This document shows, piece by piece, positions 17,134-24,879 of a DNA stretch of 37,031 nucleotides; the first letter of the stretch is position 1; every line of letters begins with the position of its first letter. The stretch is from assembly GCA_017471185.1 (NCBI GenBank), contig JAFUVZ010000052.1, forward strand, positions 1-37,031, given 5' to 3'. Under the pieces are notes generated by a model that had not been told where the DNA came from, searched no databases, and saw nothing but the letters and a program-made list of their open reading frames with translations. Source of the DNA: Bacteroidaceae bacterium. Lineage in GTDB: Bacteria > Bacteroidota > Bacteroidia > Bacteroidales > Bacteroidaceae. The position numbers and the translations under genes were made by a program.

Positions 17134-17880
17134 ATGAAACAATACGTTATATTTATCATATTCTTGTTTGCCAGCTTGTCAGTCAACGCTCAATCCTTAA
17201 AAGCTGAAGCTGACAGTGCCTATATAAATAAGGAGTATGCCAAAGCGATTGAGCTATACGAATCGCTATTAGAACAAGGAGAATCCGGTGAAGTGTATTA
17301 CAATCTGGGCAACAGCTATTTTAAGCAAGAAGAACTGGGTAAGGCCATTCTAAATTACGAGAGGGCATTGCTCTTGCAGCCAGGCAATTCTGACATCAGC
17401 GCAAACCTTGATATAGCCAGGGCAAAGACGGTAGATAAGGTAAACCCGAATCCTGAAGTGTTTTTCGTTGCTTGGATTCGTGCGCTCATTAATCTATTGA
17501 GTGTAGATACATGGGGATATTGGGGTATCGCATTCTTTCTAAGTATGTTAGCCGCTTTGGTTGTATATTTCTTTACCAATAGGGTGCAGATACGGAAAAC
17601 TGGTTTTTTTGTAGCGATTATCTCACTGATTCTTTGCGTCATAGCTAATTTTTTTGCCTATGAGCAGAAAGGAAAGATAGACCATCGTAATGGAGCCATC
17701 GTGCTTTCTCCAAGCGTAACAGTCAGGAGTACGCCAAGCGATGAAGGTACCAGCCTTTTTATCATCCACGAAGGTCGTAAAGTCACGATCAAGGACAACA
17801 GCATGAAAGAGTGGAAAGAAATCATGCTTGAAGACGGTAAAGTGGGCTGGATTCCAGTTTCCGCTATAGAAATCATTTGA
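17134..17880 (+). CDS. batE: BatE, TPR and SH3-like protein
   Basis: A 248-residue protein. The start MKQYVIFIIFLFASL was chosen (ATG at 17134; another at 17128), since upstream starts lie deep in batD. A signal peptide is followed by TPRs at about 22-100 (KAIELYESLLEQGESGEVYY, KAILNYERALLLQPGN), two transmembrane helices near 125-145 and 153-172, and a C-terminal bacterial SH3-like domain (TVRSTPSDEGTSLFIIHEGR, GWIPVSAIEII). SH3b domains often bind peptidoglycan peptides. It closes the bat operon; no clear terminator follows before the next gene. Confidence 0.9.
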   Translation: MKQYVIFIIFLFASLSVNAQSLKAEADSAYINKEYAKAIELYESLLEQGESGEVYYNLGNSYFKQEELGKAILNYERALLLQPGNSDISANLDIARAKTVDKVNPNPEVFFVAWIRALINLLSVDTWGYWGIAFFLSMLAALVVYFFTNRVQIRKTGFFVAIISLILCVIANFFAYEQKGKIDHRNGAIVLSPSVTVRSTPSDEGTSLFIIHEGRKVTIKDNSMKEWKEIMLEDGKVGWIPVSAIEII

Positions 17881-17989
17881 GAATGTCAAAAATCTGTAGG
17901 AATGTTTTGCAGTTAACGATTAAATGAGTAATTTTAAAACCTTAAAATAAGTTAGTTTATAATATTCATTAAAAAAATACTTTATTATT

Positions 17990-18244
17990 ATGAAGAAAAT
18001 GACTTTTAACGAACTGCGCAGAATCAAGGATTCATTGCCAGATGGCAGTATGCACCGCATAGCTGAAGAGCTGAATCTTGACGTTGAGACCGTAAGAAAT
18101 TTTTTTGGTGCAGACAATTATAAGGAAGGCAGTGCCGTTGGTATTCATATCGAGCCAGGTCCAGACGGTGGTATCGTAGAGATTGATGATACGACAGTTC
18201 TTGACCGTGCATTGCAGATTCTTGAGGAAACTGCCCAAAAATGA
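17990..18244 (+). CDS. Small helix-turn-helix DNA-binding protein
   Basis: An 84-residue protein beginning MKKMTFNELRRIKDSLPDGS, with an HTH-like segment MHRIAEELNLDVETVRNFFG near residues 21-40, then a glycine/proline-rich turn (EPGPDGGIVEIDD) and a final helix. Similar small proteins occur across Bacteroidales, but I know no experimental role. It is separated from batE by 109 AT-rich bases and is followed by a probable terminator. It could regulate its neighbours or act globally; the sequence does not tell. Confidence 0.65.
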   Translation: MKKMTFNELRRIKDSLPDGSMHRIAEELNLDVETVRNFFGADNYKEGSAVGIHIEPGPDGGIVEIDDTTVLDRALQILEETAQK

Positions 18245-18256
18245 TACCCCTTTAAA

Positions 18257-18303
18257 AGTCCTCCTTTTATTCTCAATACATGAGAGAAGGGGGATTGTTT
18301 TTA
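18257..18303 (+). terminator. Probable terminator after the small HTH gene
   Basis: CCTCCTTTT...TTCTC (to 18274) pairs with GAGAGAAGGGGG (18282-18293) with bulges and wobble pairs, followed by a T-rich stretch ending at 18302. The stem is imperfect, so confidence is moderate. Confidence 0.5.
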
Positions 18304-18466
18304 TCCCCGTGTTTTATATTAAACATAATTGCGATTATGACTATAAAACATAGGCTTTGAAAGCCATAATACTTGCAAACCTATGAATTGCTTCCTTAAT
18401 CTATAAGTAAAAATGCATAGTTTTGTATTCACAGCATATTTATTTGTAAAAAAATGTGACAATTCT

Positions 18467-18497
18467 TTTGGTATATCAATGAAAACCACTATCTTTG
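18467..18497 (+). promoter_or_regulatory. Perfect Bacteroidetes promoter with no gene behind it
   Basis: TTTG at 18467-18470, exactly 19 bases, then TATCTTTG at 18490-18497. This is the best promoter match in the window. No plus-strand open reading frame of note follows; a strong terminator lies about 45 bp downstream, so it appears to drive a short non-coding transcript. Confidence 0.75.
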
Positions 18498-18502
18498 CAA
18501 TG

Positions 18503-18573
18503 GTTTGATTTATCAAATCACTTATTTGAATTTCGGTGTTAGGCAACTGTCTGTGAAGATAGTTGCCTTTTTT
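18503..18573 (+). ncRNA. Candidate small RNA, about 70 nt
   Basis: A short transcript is implied between the promoter at 18467-18497 and an intrinsic terminator. The 5' part has a small palindrome (TTTGAT and ATCAAA arms, near 18504-18517). The 3' part is a 12-bp stem, 18541-18552 with 18557-18568, one G-T wobble, closed by a GTGA (GNRA-type) tetraloop and followed by six T residues counting the closing pair. The only ATG near the start is followed at once by a stop. It matches no RNA family I recognise (not tRNA, 6S, tmRNA or SRP RNA). The exact 5' end is estimated from the promoter. Apart from this and the two other hairpins, the 396-bp gap 18245-18640 holds nothing I can assign. Confidence 0.6.
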
Positions 18574-18580
18574 CTATTGA

Positions 18581-18622
18581 ATAAGGGATGATGATCATGT
18601 TGACCACCATTCCTTATCTTTT
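18581..18622 (+). terminator. Hairpin between the candidate sRNA and rnfA
   Basis: A 13-bp stem (18581-18593 with 18605-18617, one mismatch and one wobble) is followed on the plus strand by CTTTTTC. It may back up the sRNA terminator or, as a stem alone, end the converging rnf transcript. Confidence 0.4.
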
Positions 18623-18640
18623 TCAAATTTTACTGTATTC

Positions 18641-19219
18641 CTAAATCTTTACAACACCACTGAATCCCATAAATGCCATAGCCAAAAGACCAGCAGTAAT
18701 GAGGGCTATCGGGGTACCCTTCATGCCTTTAGGAATGTTTACCAGACTCATCTGCTCACGCAAACCTGCAAAGAGTGTCAGTGCCAAGCCAAAGCCTAAG
18801 GCTGTTGAGAAAGCATAAACCACACCAGTCAGCAGGTCGTAGTCTTTCTGAATCACCAGGATTGCCACACCCAGTACGGCGCAGTTAGTGGTGATCAATG
18901 GAAGGAATACACCCAATGCCTGATAAAGCGAAGGAGATACTTTCTTCAATACAATCTCCAACATCTGCACCAGTGAAGCGATAACCAAGATGAAGGTGAT
19001 TGTCTGCAGATAGCTTAAATCGAACGCATCGAGCACAAACTTCTGAATGAGGTATGTCACGATGGTCGCAAGCGTCAGCACAAACGCCACAGCTGCACTC
19101 ATACCCAGCGCTGTGTCAATCTTCTTAGATACACCCAGGAACGGACAGATGCCGAGGAACTGAGAAAAGACGATGTTGTTGACGAATATCGCCGCAATAA
19201 ATATCAATATATATTCCAT
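18641..19219 (-). CDS. rnfA: Rnf electron transport complex subunit A
   Basis: A 192-residue integral membrane protein with six predicted helices, starting MEYILIFIAAIFVNNIVFSQ and containing FLGICPFLGVSKK, whose cysteine matches the membrane iron-sulphur site shared by RnfA and RnfE. Rnf oxidises reduced ferredoxin with NAD and pumps Na+ or H+. It is the last gene of the rseC-rnfB-C-D-G-E-A run and lies 26 bp after rnfE. Confidence 0.95.
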   Translation of the reverse strand: MEYILIFIAAIFVNNIVFSQFLGICPFLGVSKKIDTALGMSAAVAFVLTLATIVTYLIQKFVLDAFDLSYLQTITFILVIASLVQMLEIVLKKVSPSLYQALGVFLPLITTNCAVLGVAILVIQKDYDLLTGVVYAFSTALGFGLALTLFAGLREQMSLVNIPKGMKGTPIALITAGLLAMAFMGFSGVVKI

Positions 19220-19245
19220 AACTTCTTAATTTGAAAATTGAAAAA

Positions 19246-19836
19246 TCATCCGTTCACACCTCTCAGTTTATTGACAATCGCAACCAGGAATCCTAAAGCG
19301 ATGAACGCACCGGGAGCCAATACGAACAGCAGCATACCGTAATTCTCAGGAATGAGCGAAAGATTGAACATCTTGCCTGTTCCCAACAGTTCGCGTACAG
19401 CTCCGAGAAGCGTAAGTGCCAAAGTAAAGCCCAATCCGATGCCTAAGCCGTCAAAGAATGATGGCACAGGACCGTTCTTGGATGCGAAAGCTTCCGCACG
19501 GCCTAACACGATGCAGTTCACCACAATCAGCGGAATAAACAGACCTAATGTCTTGTAAAGATCAGGTACATAAGCCTGCATCACCATCTGAAGCAGCGTC
19601 ACAAATGATGCGATGATGACGATGAAGGACGGAATGCGCACCATGTTTGGAATGAAATTCTTCACTGCTGCAATCACGGTGTTTGAACAAATCAGCACAA
19701 ATGCTGTGGCAAGACCCATTGACATGCCGTTGATGGCACTTGACGTAGTACCTAACGTAGGACACATACCCAACATCAGCACAAACGTAGGGTTCTCATT
19801 AACGATACCGTTTATTAAAACTTTCAGGTTACTCAT
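19246..19836 (-). CDS. rnfE: Rnf electron transport complex subunit E
   Basis: A 196-residue multi-helix membrane protein, paralogue of RnfA with inverted topology. The segment NPTFVLMLGMCPTLGTTSSA near 15-34 holds the cysteine that pairs with that of RnfA to bind the intramembrane cluster. LFIPLIVVNCIVLGRAEAFA near 98-117 is the second conserved cysteine block. Length and motifs are normal. Confidence 0.95.
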   Translation of the reverse strand: MSNLKVLINGIVNENPTFVLMLGMCPTLGTTSSAINGMSMGLATAFVLICSNTVIAAVKNFIPNMVRIPSFIVIIASFVTLLQMVMQAYVPDLYKTLGLFIPLIVVNCIVLGRAEAFASKNGPVPSFFDGLGIGLGFTLALTLLGAVRELLGTGKMFNLSLIPENYGMLLFVLAPGAFIALGFLVAIVNKLRGVNG

Positions 19837-19855
19837 AACTCTTACCCTCCTCTAT

Positions 19856-20506
19856 TTAATTAGCGGCACCTTTTGAGGTTGCCTGGTTCATAACTTGGCT
19901 GGTAGCCTTCTGACTTGCGCCGGAATTGCCATCAGTGCTCTGCCCTGCAAATGCAGCGTATGCGGCATTCACAGCCTTCAGGAATGCACGTGAGGTAATG
20001 GTGGAAGCCGTAATGGCATCAATCTGTCCACCATCCTTGCTCACTGTCAATGCCACTTCTTTAGGATTCTTGCCCGTGATGTCACCTTTATTGCCACTCT
20101 TAAACCAAGTGTCAGCCTTGGCACCTAAGCCTGGAGTCTCAGCATGACTCAACAACGAATAGTCATTGATCTGGCCATCCTTATTGAACCCCACCAGAAT
20201 AGTGAGGTCGCCACCGAATCCCATCGCGGTTGACTCAACCGCAGCACCGATAAACTCGCCGGATTTCATTGCTGGATAAATGGTGAACTCCACTCCGTCA
20301 ACCACCTGGATCTTTTTCTCTTCAATAGGATTGTTGTCGAACCCAGGAACGACAGCATTCACAGCGTCGCTCAATGTCTTGGCATTGGCAGCGGCGATAG
20401 GCTCCTTTGTCAGCTCATTCATTACAGCCAGCAAGCCTACACACACGATGGTGATGCCCGTAAGCACCAGCACCATATTCTTTAATGATGACTCTAACTT
20501 CTTCAT
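19856..20506 (-). CDS. rnfG: Rnf electron transport complex subunit G (FMN-binding)
   Basis: A 216-residue periplasmic flavoprotein anchored by one N-terminal helix (about 10-29). The flavin-attachment motif is D163-AITAST169, so Thr169 is the likely site for ApbE-dependent covalent FMN; the usual TGAT core reads TAST here. A conserved HAETPGLGAKAD stretch lies at 121-132. The 30-residue tail after about 187 is rich in Ser, Gln and Asn. Its start overlaps the rnfD stop by 4 bp. Confidence 0.93.
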   Translation of the reverse strand: MKKLESSLKNMVLVLTGITIVCVGLLAVMNELTKEPIAAANAKTLSDAVNAVVPGFDNNPIEEKKIQVVDGVEFTIYPAMKSGEFIGAAVESTAMGFGGDLTILVGFNKDGQINDYSLLSHAETPGLGAKADTWFKSGNKGDITGKNPKEVALTVSKDGGQIDAITASTITSRAFLKAVNAAYAAFAGQSTDGNSGASQKATSQVMNQATSKGAAN

Positions 20507-21504
20507 TTCTTTACTTGTACAGCCCTGCTGCTGAATCTTTGAGGTTTAACATACGTATTGATAAGAGGTACGAACGCATTCATGATAAAGATGGCGAAAG
20601 ACATACCTTCCGGATATGAGCCCCACAAACGGATAACCATCGTGATTAAACCGATGCATACACCATAAATAAGTTGTCCGCGATGATTCATCGGTGAGGT
20701 AACATAATCAGTTGCCATGAAGATGGCACCCAGCATCAGACCTCCGCTGAGCAGATGATACTCAGGAGATGGATAGATTGAAGGATCAACCACATGCATA
20801 ATACCAGCAAACACTGCTACCGTAACAATGATAGACACAGGTATATGCCAGGTGATGATTTTCTTCCAAAGCATATAACATCCACCGATCAGCAAAGCCA
20901 ACGCACTGATTTCGCCTAAAGAACCTCCCATGTTATTTCCGAGCAACATGCTGACAGCATCAGGCAAGTCGCTCAATGCGCTTGGATTACCATTGACAGC
21001 CTGCTTCATCAGAGAAAGCGGCGTTGCTGCTGTAGTGGCATCGATATATGATGTCAATTGTCCTGCGACAGGCCATGAGGTCATCTGTACAGGGAATGAA
21101 ATCAACAGGAAGATACGTCCTGCCAAAGCTGGGTTGAAAGGATTACAACCCAAACCACCGAATGAAAGTTTGCCAACGCCAATTGCGAATAAAGCGCCCA
21201 GGATGATGATCCAGATCGGCAAGTTGGAAGGAACATTGAAAGCCAGCAGAACGCCAGTAATGATGGCGGAACCATCTGTAACGGTAGTGCGCTCACGCTT
21301 CAGGATATACTTGGTAATTGCCCATTCAAAGAATACGCACGCAGCCACTGACACAGCGGTCACGACCAAAGCACCCACGCCAAAAGCCACCAAAGAAACC
21401 AGGAATGCAGGAATCAGTGCGATCAGTACCCCGTACATATTCTTCTGCACACTGTCATTGGCATGGTCATGGGGCGAAAGTGATACTAACAATTTATTTT
21501 CCAT
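20503..21504 (-). CDS. rnfD: Rnf electron transport complex subunit D
   Basis: A 333-residue membrane protein with about nine to ten helices, beginning MENKLLVSLSPHDHANDSVQ. The covalent FMN motif is D155-ATTAAT161-PL, with Thr161 as the likely attachment residue. FGGLGCNPFNPALAGR at 115-130 is the conserved NPA block. RnfD and RnfG carry flavins that relay electrons across the membrane. It ends overlapping rnfG and begins 5 bp after rnfC. Confidence 0.95.
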   Translation of the reverse strand: MENKLLVSLSPHDHANDSVQKNMYGVLIALIPAFLVSLVAFGVGALVVTAVSVAACVFFEWAITKYILKRERTTVTDGSAIITGVLLAFNVPSNLPIWIIILGALFAIGVGKLSFGGLGCNPFNPALAGRIFLLISFPVQMTSWPVAGQLTSYIDATTAATPLSLMKQAVNGNPSALSDLPDAVSMLLGNNMGGSLGEISALALLIGGCYMLWKKIITWHIPVSIIVTVAVFAGIMHVVDPSIYPSPEYHLLSGGLMLGAIFMATDYVTSPMNHRGQLIYGVCIGLITMVIRLWGSYPEGMSFAIFIMNAFVPLINTYVKPQRFSSRAVQVKK

Positions 21505-21509
21505 CGTCT

Positions 21510-22847
21510 TTATTTTTTAGCACTGCGGGCACGTATGATAGCTCCTACCCTTGCCTTTCCCAAGCTGATGTAATCCAGCAACGGACGGTTGGCAGGACAG
21601 GTGAACTGGCAGGCGCCGCAACTCAAGCAGTCCATGATGTCTTCTTTTTCCAGTCTCTCAAAATCGGCATGCTCAGCAAGCTGTGCCATCAGGTAAGGCT
21701 CCAGGCCCATAGGGCAGGCACTTACGCATTTGGCGCAACGGATACAAGGCTGAACCTCACCACGCTTGGCATCCTTCTTATTTAATATGGTGATGCCACT
21801 GGTTCCTTTGGCAGTAGGTACCTCTGTATTTACCAACGCCTTACCCATCATCGGACCACCGCTGATGACTTTACCCGTATCTTCAGGCAGACCTCCGCAT
21901 GCGTCAATGAGCTGTTGGACAGGTGTTCCGATGCGAGCCAGGAAATTACCGGGCTGCTTTACAGACTTGCCCGTAACAGTTACGACACGCTCAAACAAGG
22001 GCTTGTTCTTTTGAACGGCTTCGTAAACAGCGAAAGCCGTACCGACATTCTGTACCAACGCACCTGTCGAGATTGGCAATGCACCACTTCCGACATACTT
22101 GCCGGTAATAGCCTGAATCAACTGTTTCTCACCTCCTTGCGGATATTTCATCTTCAATGGCACGACTTCGATACCTTTGAAATCCTTAGCGGCTTTATTC
22201 AGTGCCTCAATAGCGTCGGGCTTATTGTTCTCCACGCCGATATAAGCCTTGCTTACCCGCATTGACTTCATCAGAATGCTTACGCCCACCATGATTTCAG
22301 GAGCATGCTCCACCATAAGACGATGGTCTGCAGTCAGGTATGGCTCACATTCAGCACCGTTAATCACCACACATTCAGGCTTGAATGCTGGTGGCGGAGC
22401 CAGTTTCACTTGGGTCGGGAAGCAGGCACCACCCATGCCGACGATACCCATTTCGGCAACCTTCTTGTTAATCTCCTCAGGAGTGAGATCACACTCTTTA
22501 ATCAGTGTGTCAGTACGGTCAATGCTCTCTTCCCATTCGTCGCCAATCACATCAATGAAGATGGCTGGATTAGGATAACCGCTGGCATCTATGATGGTAT
22601 CAATCTTAGACACCTTGCCGCTGACTGACGAATGGATGGCAGCTGATACGAAACCACCGGGTTCCGCAATCTTCTGACCAACCTTCACCATGTCTCCCTT
22701 AGCCACGATAGGCTTTGCCGGTGCGCCAATATGCTGACCCAGCAAGATAGCTACCTTTGCCGGGATCTCAGCCTTGACAATGGGCTGACCTGCTGAAAGT
22801 TTATTTCCGTGTGGATGAACTCCACCGATTGAAAATGTCTTCAACAT
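21510..22847 (-). CDS. rnfC: Rnf electron transport complex subunit C
   Basis: A 445-residue peripheral subunit carrying the NADH/FMN site and two [4Fe-4S] clusters. The opening FSIGGVHPHGNKLSAGQPI is typical. A glycine-rich nucleotide region includes GMGGACFPTQVKL near 137-149. The ferredoxin motifs are CIRCAKCVSACP near 369-380 and CLSCGACQFTCP near 408-419. The extended cysteine-free C-terminal tail of proteobacterial RnfC is missing, as in other anaerobes. It is 14 bp after rnfB. Confidence 0.95.
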   Translation of the reverse strand: MLKTFSIGGVHPHGNKLSAGQPIVKAEIPAKVAILLGQHIGAPAKPIVAKGDMVKVGQKIAEPGGFVSAAIHSSVSGKVSKIDTIIDASGYPNPAIFIDVIGDEWEESIDRTDTLIKECDLTPEEINKKVAEMGIVGMGGACFPTQVKLAPPPAFKPECVVINGAECEPYLTADHRLMVEHAPEIMVGVSILMKSMRVSKAYIGVENNKPDAIEALNKAAKDFKGIEVVPLKMKYPQGGEKQLIQAITGKYVGSGALPISTGALVQNVGTAFAVYEAVQKNKPLFERVVTVTGKSVKQPGNFLARIGTPVQQLIDACGGLPEDTGKVISGGPMMGKALVNTEVPTAKGTSGITILNKKDAKRGEVQPCIRCAKCVSACPMGLEPYLMAQLAEHADFERLEKEDIMDCLSCGACQFTCPANRPLLDYISLGKARVGAIIRARSAKK

Positions 22848-22861
22848 ATATCTTATTCTTT

Positions 22862-24280
22862 TTATTTACTTGAGTTATAGAGCGTAGAAGCTATCTTGTC
22901 AACAACGGCAGCAGCCTCTTCCTTCGTAAGAGCTGCCACTTTCTGACCAGACATTCTGCCAGATGTTTTAACGGACAACAGAGGGGTGTCGTCCACCTTA
23001 CCAGGCACTGGAGCGTTAGCAGGATATTTTGCTGCCATAGCCAAAGCCTGAGCCGCAATCATAGCTACTACATCCACTTTAGGATGAGCCGCGATATTAA
23101 TGACCTCAAATGCTGGCTCTACAGCCTTGACAGCTGCTGGTTTCACCTCTGCCGCAGGAACTTCAGTCTTAGCAGGTGCAGTCTCAGCTATAGGAGCAGA
23201 TGCCAGTAAAGCAGCAATCTTACTCATCACTTCATCTCCGCCTACGGAGCAAGACTTCTCCCCTATTCCACCGTCTTTCACGACAGCTTTGGCAAATGCC
23301 GGGCAATCGTCGAATCCACAAGCTCCACAGTTAGCTTGAGGAAGCAAAGAAACTATTGCGTCCGCACTGACTGTAAGAGGTTTTTGAGCGACATTGGCTA
23401 CAGCTGGTTTTTCAACAGCAGGAGCAGGCTTGGTCTCAGCCGGAGCTGCTGGCTTAGCAGGTTTCGGCGGGAAATTCATATCTACGATGGCGTGGGTAGG
23501 ACAAACCTCCACACACTTACGGCAAGACTTACATTTGTTGATATCTATATATGCCAGATTGTTCTCAACGGTGATGGCTCCGAATGGACAGGTCTTCTCG
23601 CACTTGCCACAGCCGATGCAGCCTACGGAGCAAGCCTTACGGGTAACGGCACCCTTGTCCTTATTCACGCAACGCACATAAACGCGACGGTTTTTCAAGC
23701 CTTTCTTACGAAGCTCAATGATGTTCTTAGGACAAGCCTTTACACAGGCACCGCAAGCTGTACACTTCTCGTCATCCACTTCAGGCAAGCCTGTTTCCGG
23801 ATTCATGTGGATAGCGTCAAACTTACAAGCACGGGTACAGTCGCCACATCCCAAGCAGCCAAAGCTACATCCCGTCTCACCGCCATAAAGAGCCGCTGCT
23901 ATAGCACAGCTCTTTACGCCGTCATACTCATTCAGGCGAGGACGGTTGGCACAGGTACCGTTACATCTTACTACCGCCACCATAGGTTCCTTGGCTTCAG
24001 CAGTAAGCCCCATCACGGCAGCCACTTTCTCCATCACGGGCTGGCCACCGACAGGACAGAACTTGCCCTCTAATGAACCTGCTTTCACGATGGCACTTGC
24101 CAGACCGCTACACCCCGGATAACCACATCCGCCACAGTTAGCCTGAGGAAGCACCTCAGCCACTTGAGCGATACGCGGATCCTCGTAAACGGCGAATTTC
24201 TTTGAAGCCAGATAGAGCACCAGTGCTGCCACCAGCGCTATCACTCCAATAGAAATCACTGCAATCAGAATTACATTCAT
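22862..24280 (-). CDS. rnfB: Rnf electron transport complex subunit B, extended, with duplicated Fe-S domain
   Basis: At 472 residues this is long for RnfB. An N-terminal helix (2-24) is followed by the RnfB cluster domain (C49, C52, C57, C75, in LPQANCGGCGYPGC), a CNGTC block (106-110), and four ferredoxin-type motifs (C138-C152, C173-C183, C217-C231, C250-C260). After a proline/alanine linker (272-303) comes a second copy of the cluster domain, LPQANCGACGFDDC, with C318, C321, C326 and C344, and then an alanine-rich linker and a helical tail (430-472). RnfB takes electrons from ferredoxin. The second domain would add one more [4Fe-4S] cluster. It is the first rnf subunit after the rseC-like gene. 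Confidence 0.93.
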   Translation of the reverse strand: MNVILIAVISIGVIALVAALVLYLASKKFAVYEDPRIAQVAEVLPQANCGGCGYPGCSGLASAIVKAGSLEGKFCPVGGQPVMEKVAAVMGLTAEAKEPMVAVVRCNGTCANRPRLNEYDGVKSCAIAAALYGGETGCSFGCLGCGDCTRACKFDAIHMNPETGLPEVDDEKCTACGACVKACPKNIIELRKKGLKNRRVYVRCVNKDKGAVTRKACSVGCIGCGKCEKTCPFGAITVENNLAYIDINKCKSCRKCVEVCPTHAIVDMNFPPKPAKPAAPAETKPAPAVEKPAVANVAQKPLTVSADAIVSLLPQANCGACGFDDCPAFAKAVVKDGGIGEKSCSVGGDEVMSKIAALLASAPIAETAPAKTEVPAAEVKPAAVKAVEPAFEVINIAAHPKVDVVAMIAAQALAMAAKYPANAPVPGKVDDTPLLSVKTSGRMSGQKVAALTKEEAAAVVDKIASTLYNSSK

Positions 24281-24309
24281 AAATTAGTTAATTATTAAGT
24301 TGTTGATTA

Positions 24310-24756
24310 TTATTCTGTAAAGTTGTCGTCTAATGGCATGACAGTGAAGCTGAACTTCTTCTTCATCTTGTCTTTGCCAAAATAATAGAGCAGGAAATAA
24401 TAGGGAATGAAACAGATGAGTGTACAAAGCCCAATCGTCAGTTCTCCCTGGTCTTTGAGCCAGAAGGAAAGGACGAAAAGAAGCCCCACGATAATAAACA
24501 GAGGCAGCACATAGCCATACCAGACGGCTTGTCTGCCCATAGCTGTGGAACCTGTAATCCAAACTTCTTCTCCAGCATGATATCGTGATGCATTCATGTC
24601 TTCCACCTCAATGAGGTGTTCTTTGGATTCTGCGGAAGTACAATGTGCCTTGATGCTGCATGAAGAACAGCCGGAAGTCTGTAATATCCTAACAGTCAGA
24701 CGAGAATCCCCCACCTGCTGTACAACTCCTTTATGTTTTACTATATTTTCTTTCAT
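24310..24756 (-). CDS. RseC/MucC-family protein heading the rnf operon
   Basis: A 148-residue protein. The start MKENIVKHKGVVQQVGDSRL at 24756 was chosen because it is about 25 bp after the predicted transcript start; longer versions would begin inside the promoter. A beta-rich N-terminal part carries four cysteines (SGCSSCSIKAHC, two in CxxC spacing), and two transmembrane helices follow near 77-98 and 102-125. RseC-family proteins work with Rnf/Rsx in reducing SoxR in E. coli; Bacteroidetes usually lack that target, so here it more likely supports Rnf assembly. That last point is inference. Confidence 0.82.
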   Translation of the reverse strand: MKENIVKHKGVVQQVGDSRLTVRILQTSGCSSCSIKAHCTSAESKEHLIEVEDMNASRYHAGEEVWITGSTAMGRQAVWYGYVLPLFIIVGLLFVLSFWLKDQGELTIGLCTLICFIPYYFLLYYFGKDKMKKKFSFTVMPLDDNFTE

Positions 24757-24786
24757 TTCCACGCCCCTAATCGGCAAAATACATTG

Positions 24787-24817
24787 CAAAATTAATGTAT
24801 AATATTGTAACAAGCAA
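24787..24817 (-). promoter_or_regulatory. Promoter of the rseC-rnf operon
   Basis: On the minus strand TTGC (24817-24814), 19 bases, then TAATTTTG (24794-24787), a full TAnnTTTG match. The leader to the RseC-like ATG is about 25 nt. The -33 box overlaps the T-run of the terminator of the upstream gene. Confidence 0.7.
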
Positions 24818-24849
24818 AAAAAAAGGAGATGATTTTGATAATCATCCCC
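24816..24849 (-). terminator. Terminator of the DUF3078-like gene
   Basis: On the minus strand a 10-bp stem (GGGGATGATT with AATCATCTCC, one G-U pair) is followed by nine T residues (complement of 24816-24824). It ends the gene whose stop codon is at 24880 and abuts the rnf promoter. Confidence 0.75.
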
Positions 24850-24879
24850 CCTTAAAATACTTGTTTAAAGTAACAGATG

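Noticed and set aside
18319-18546. A 75-residue minus-strand frame in the gap before rnfA
   Set aside because: It has no recognisable features, and the ideal promoter and most of the small-RNA candidate lie opposite it.
23336-24073. A 245-residue plus-strand frame
   Set aside because: It is opposite rnfB, whose iron-sulphur motifs are unmistakable.
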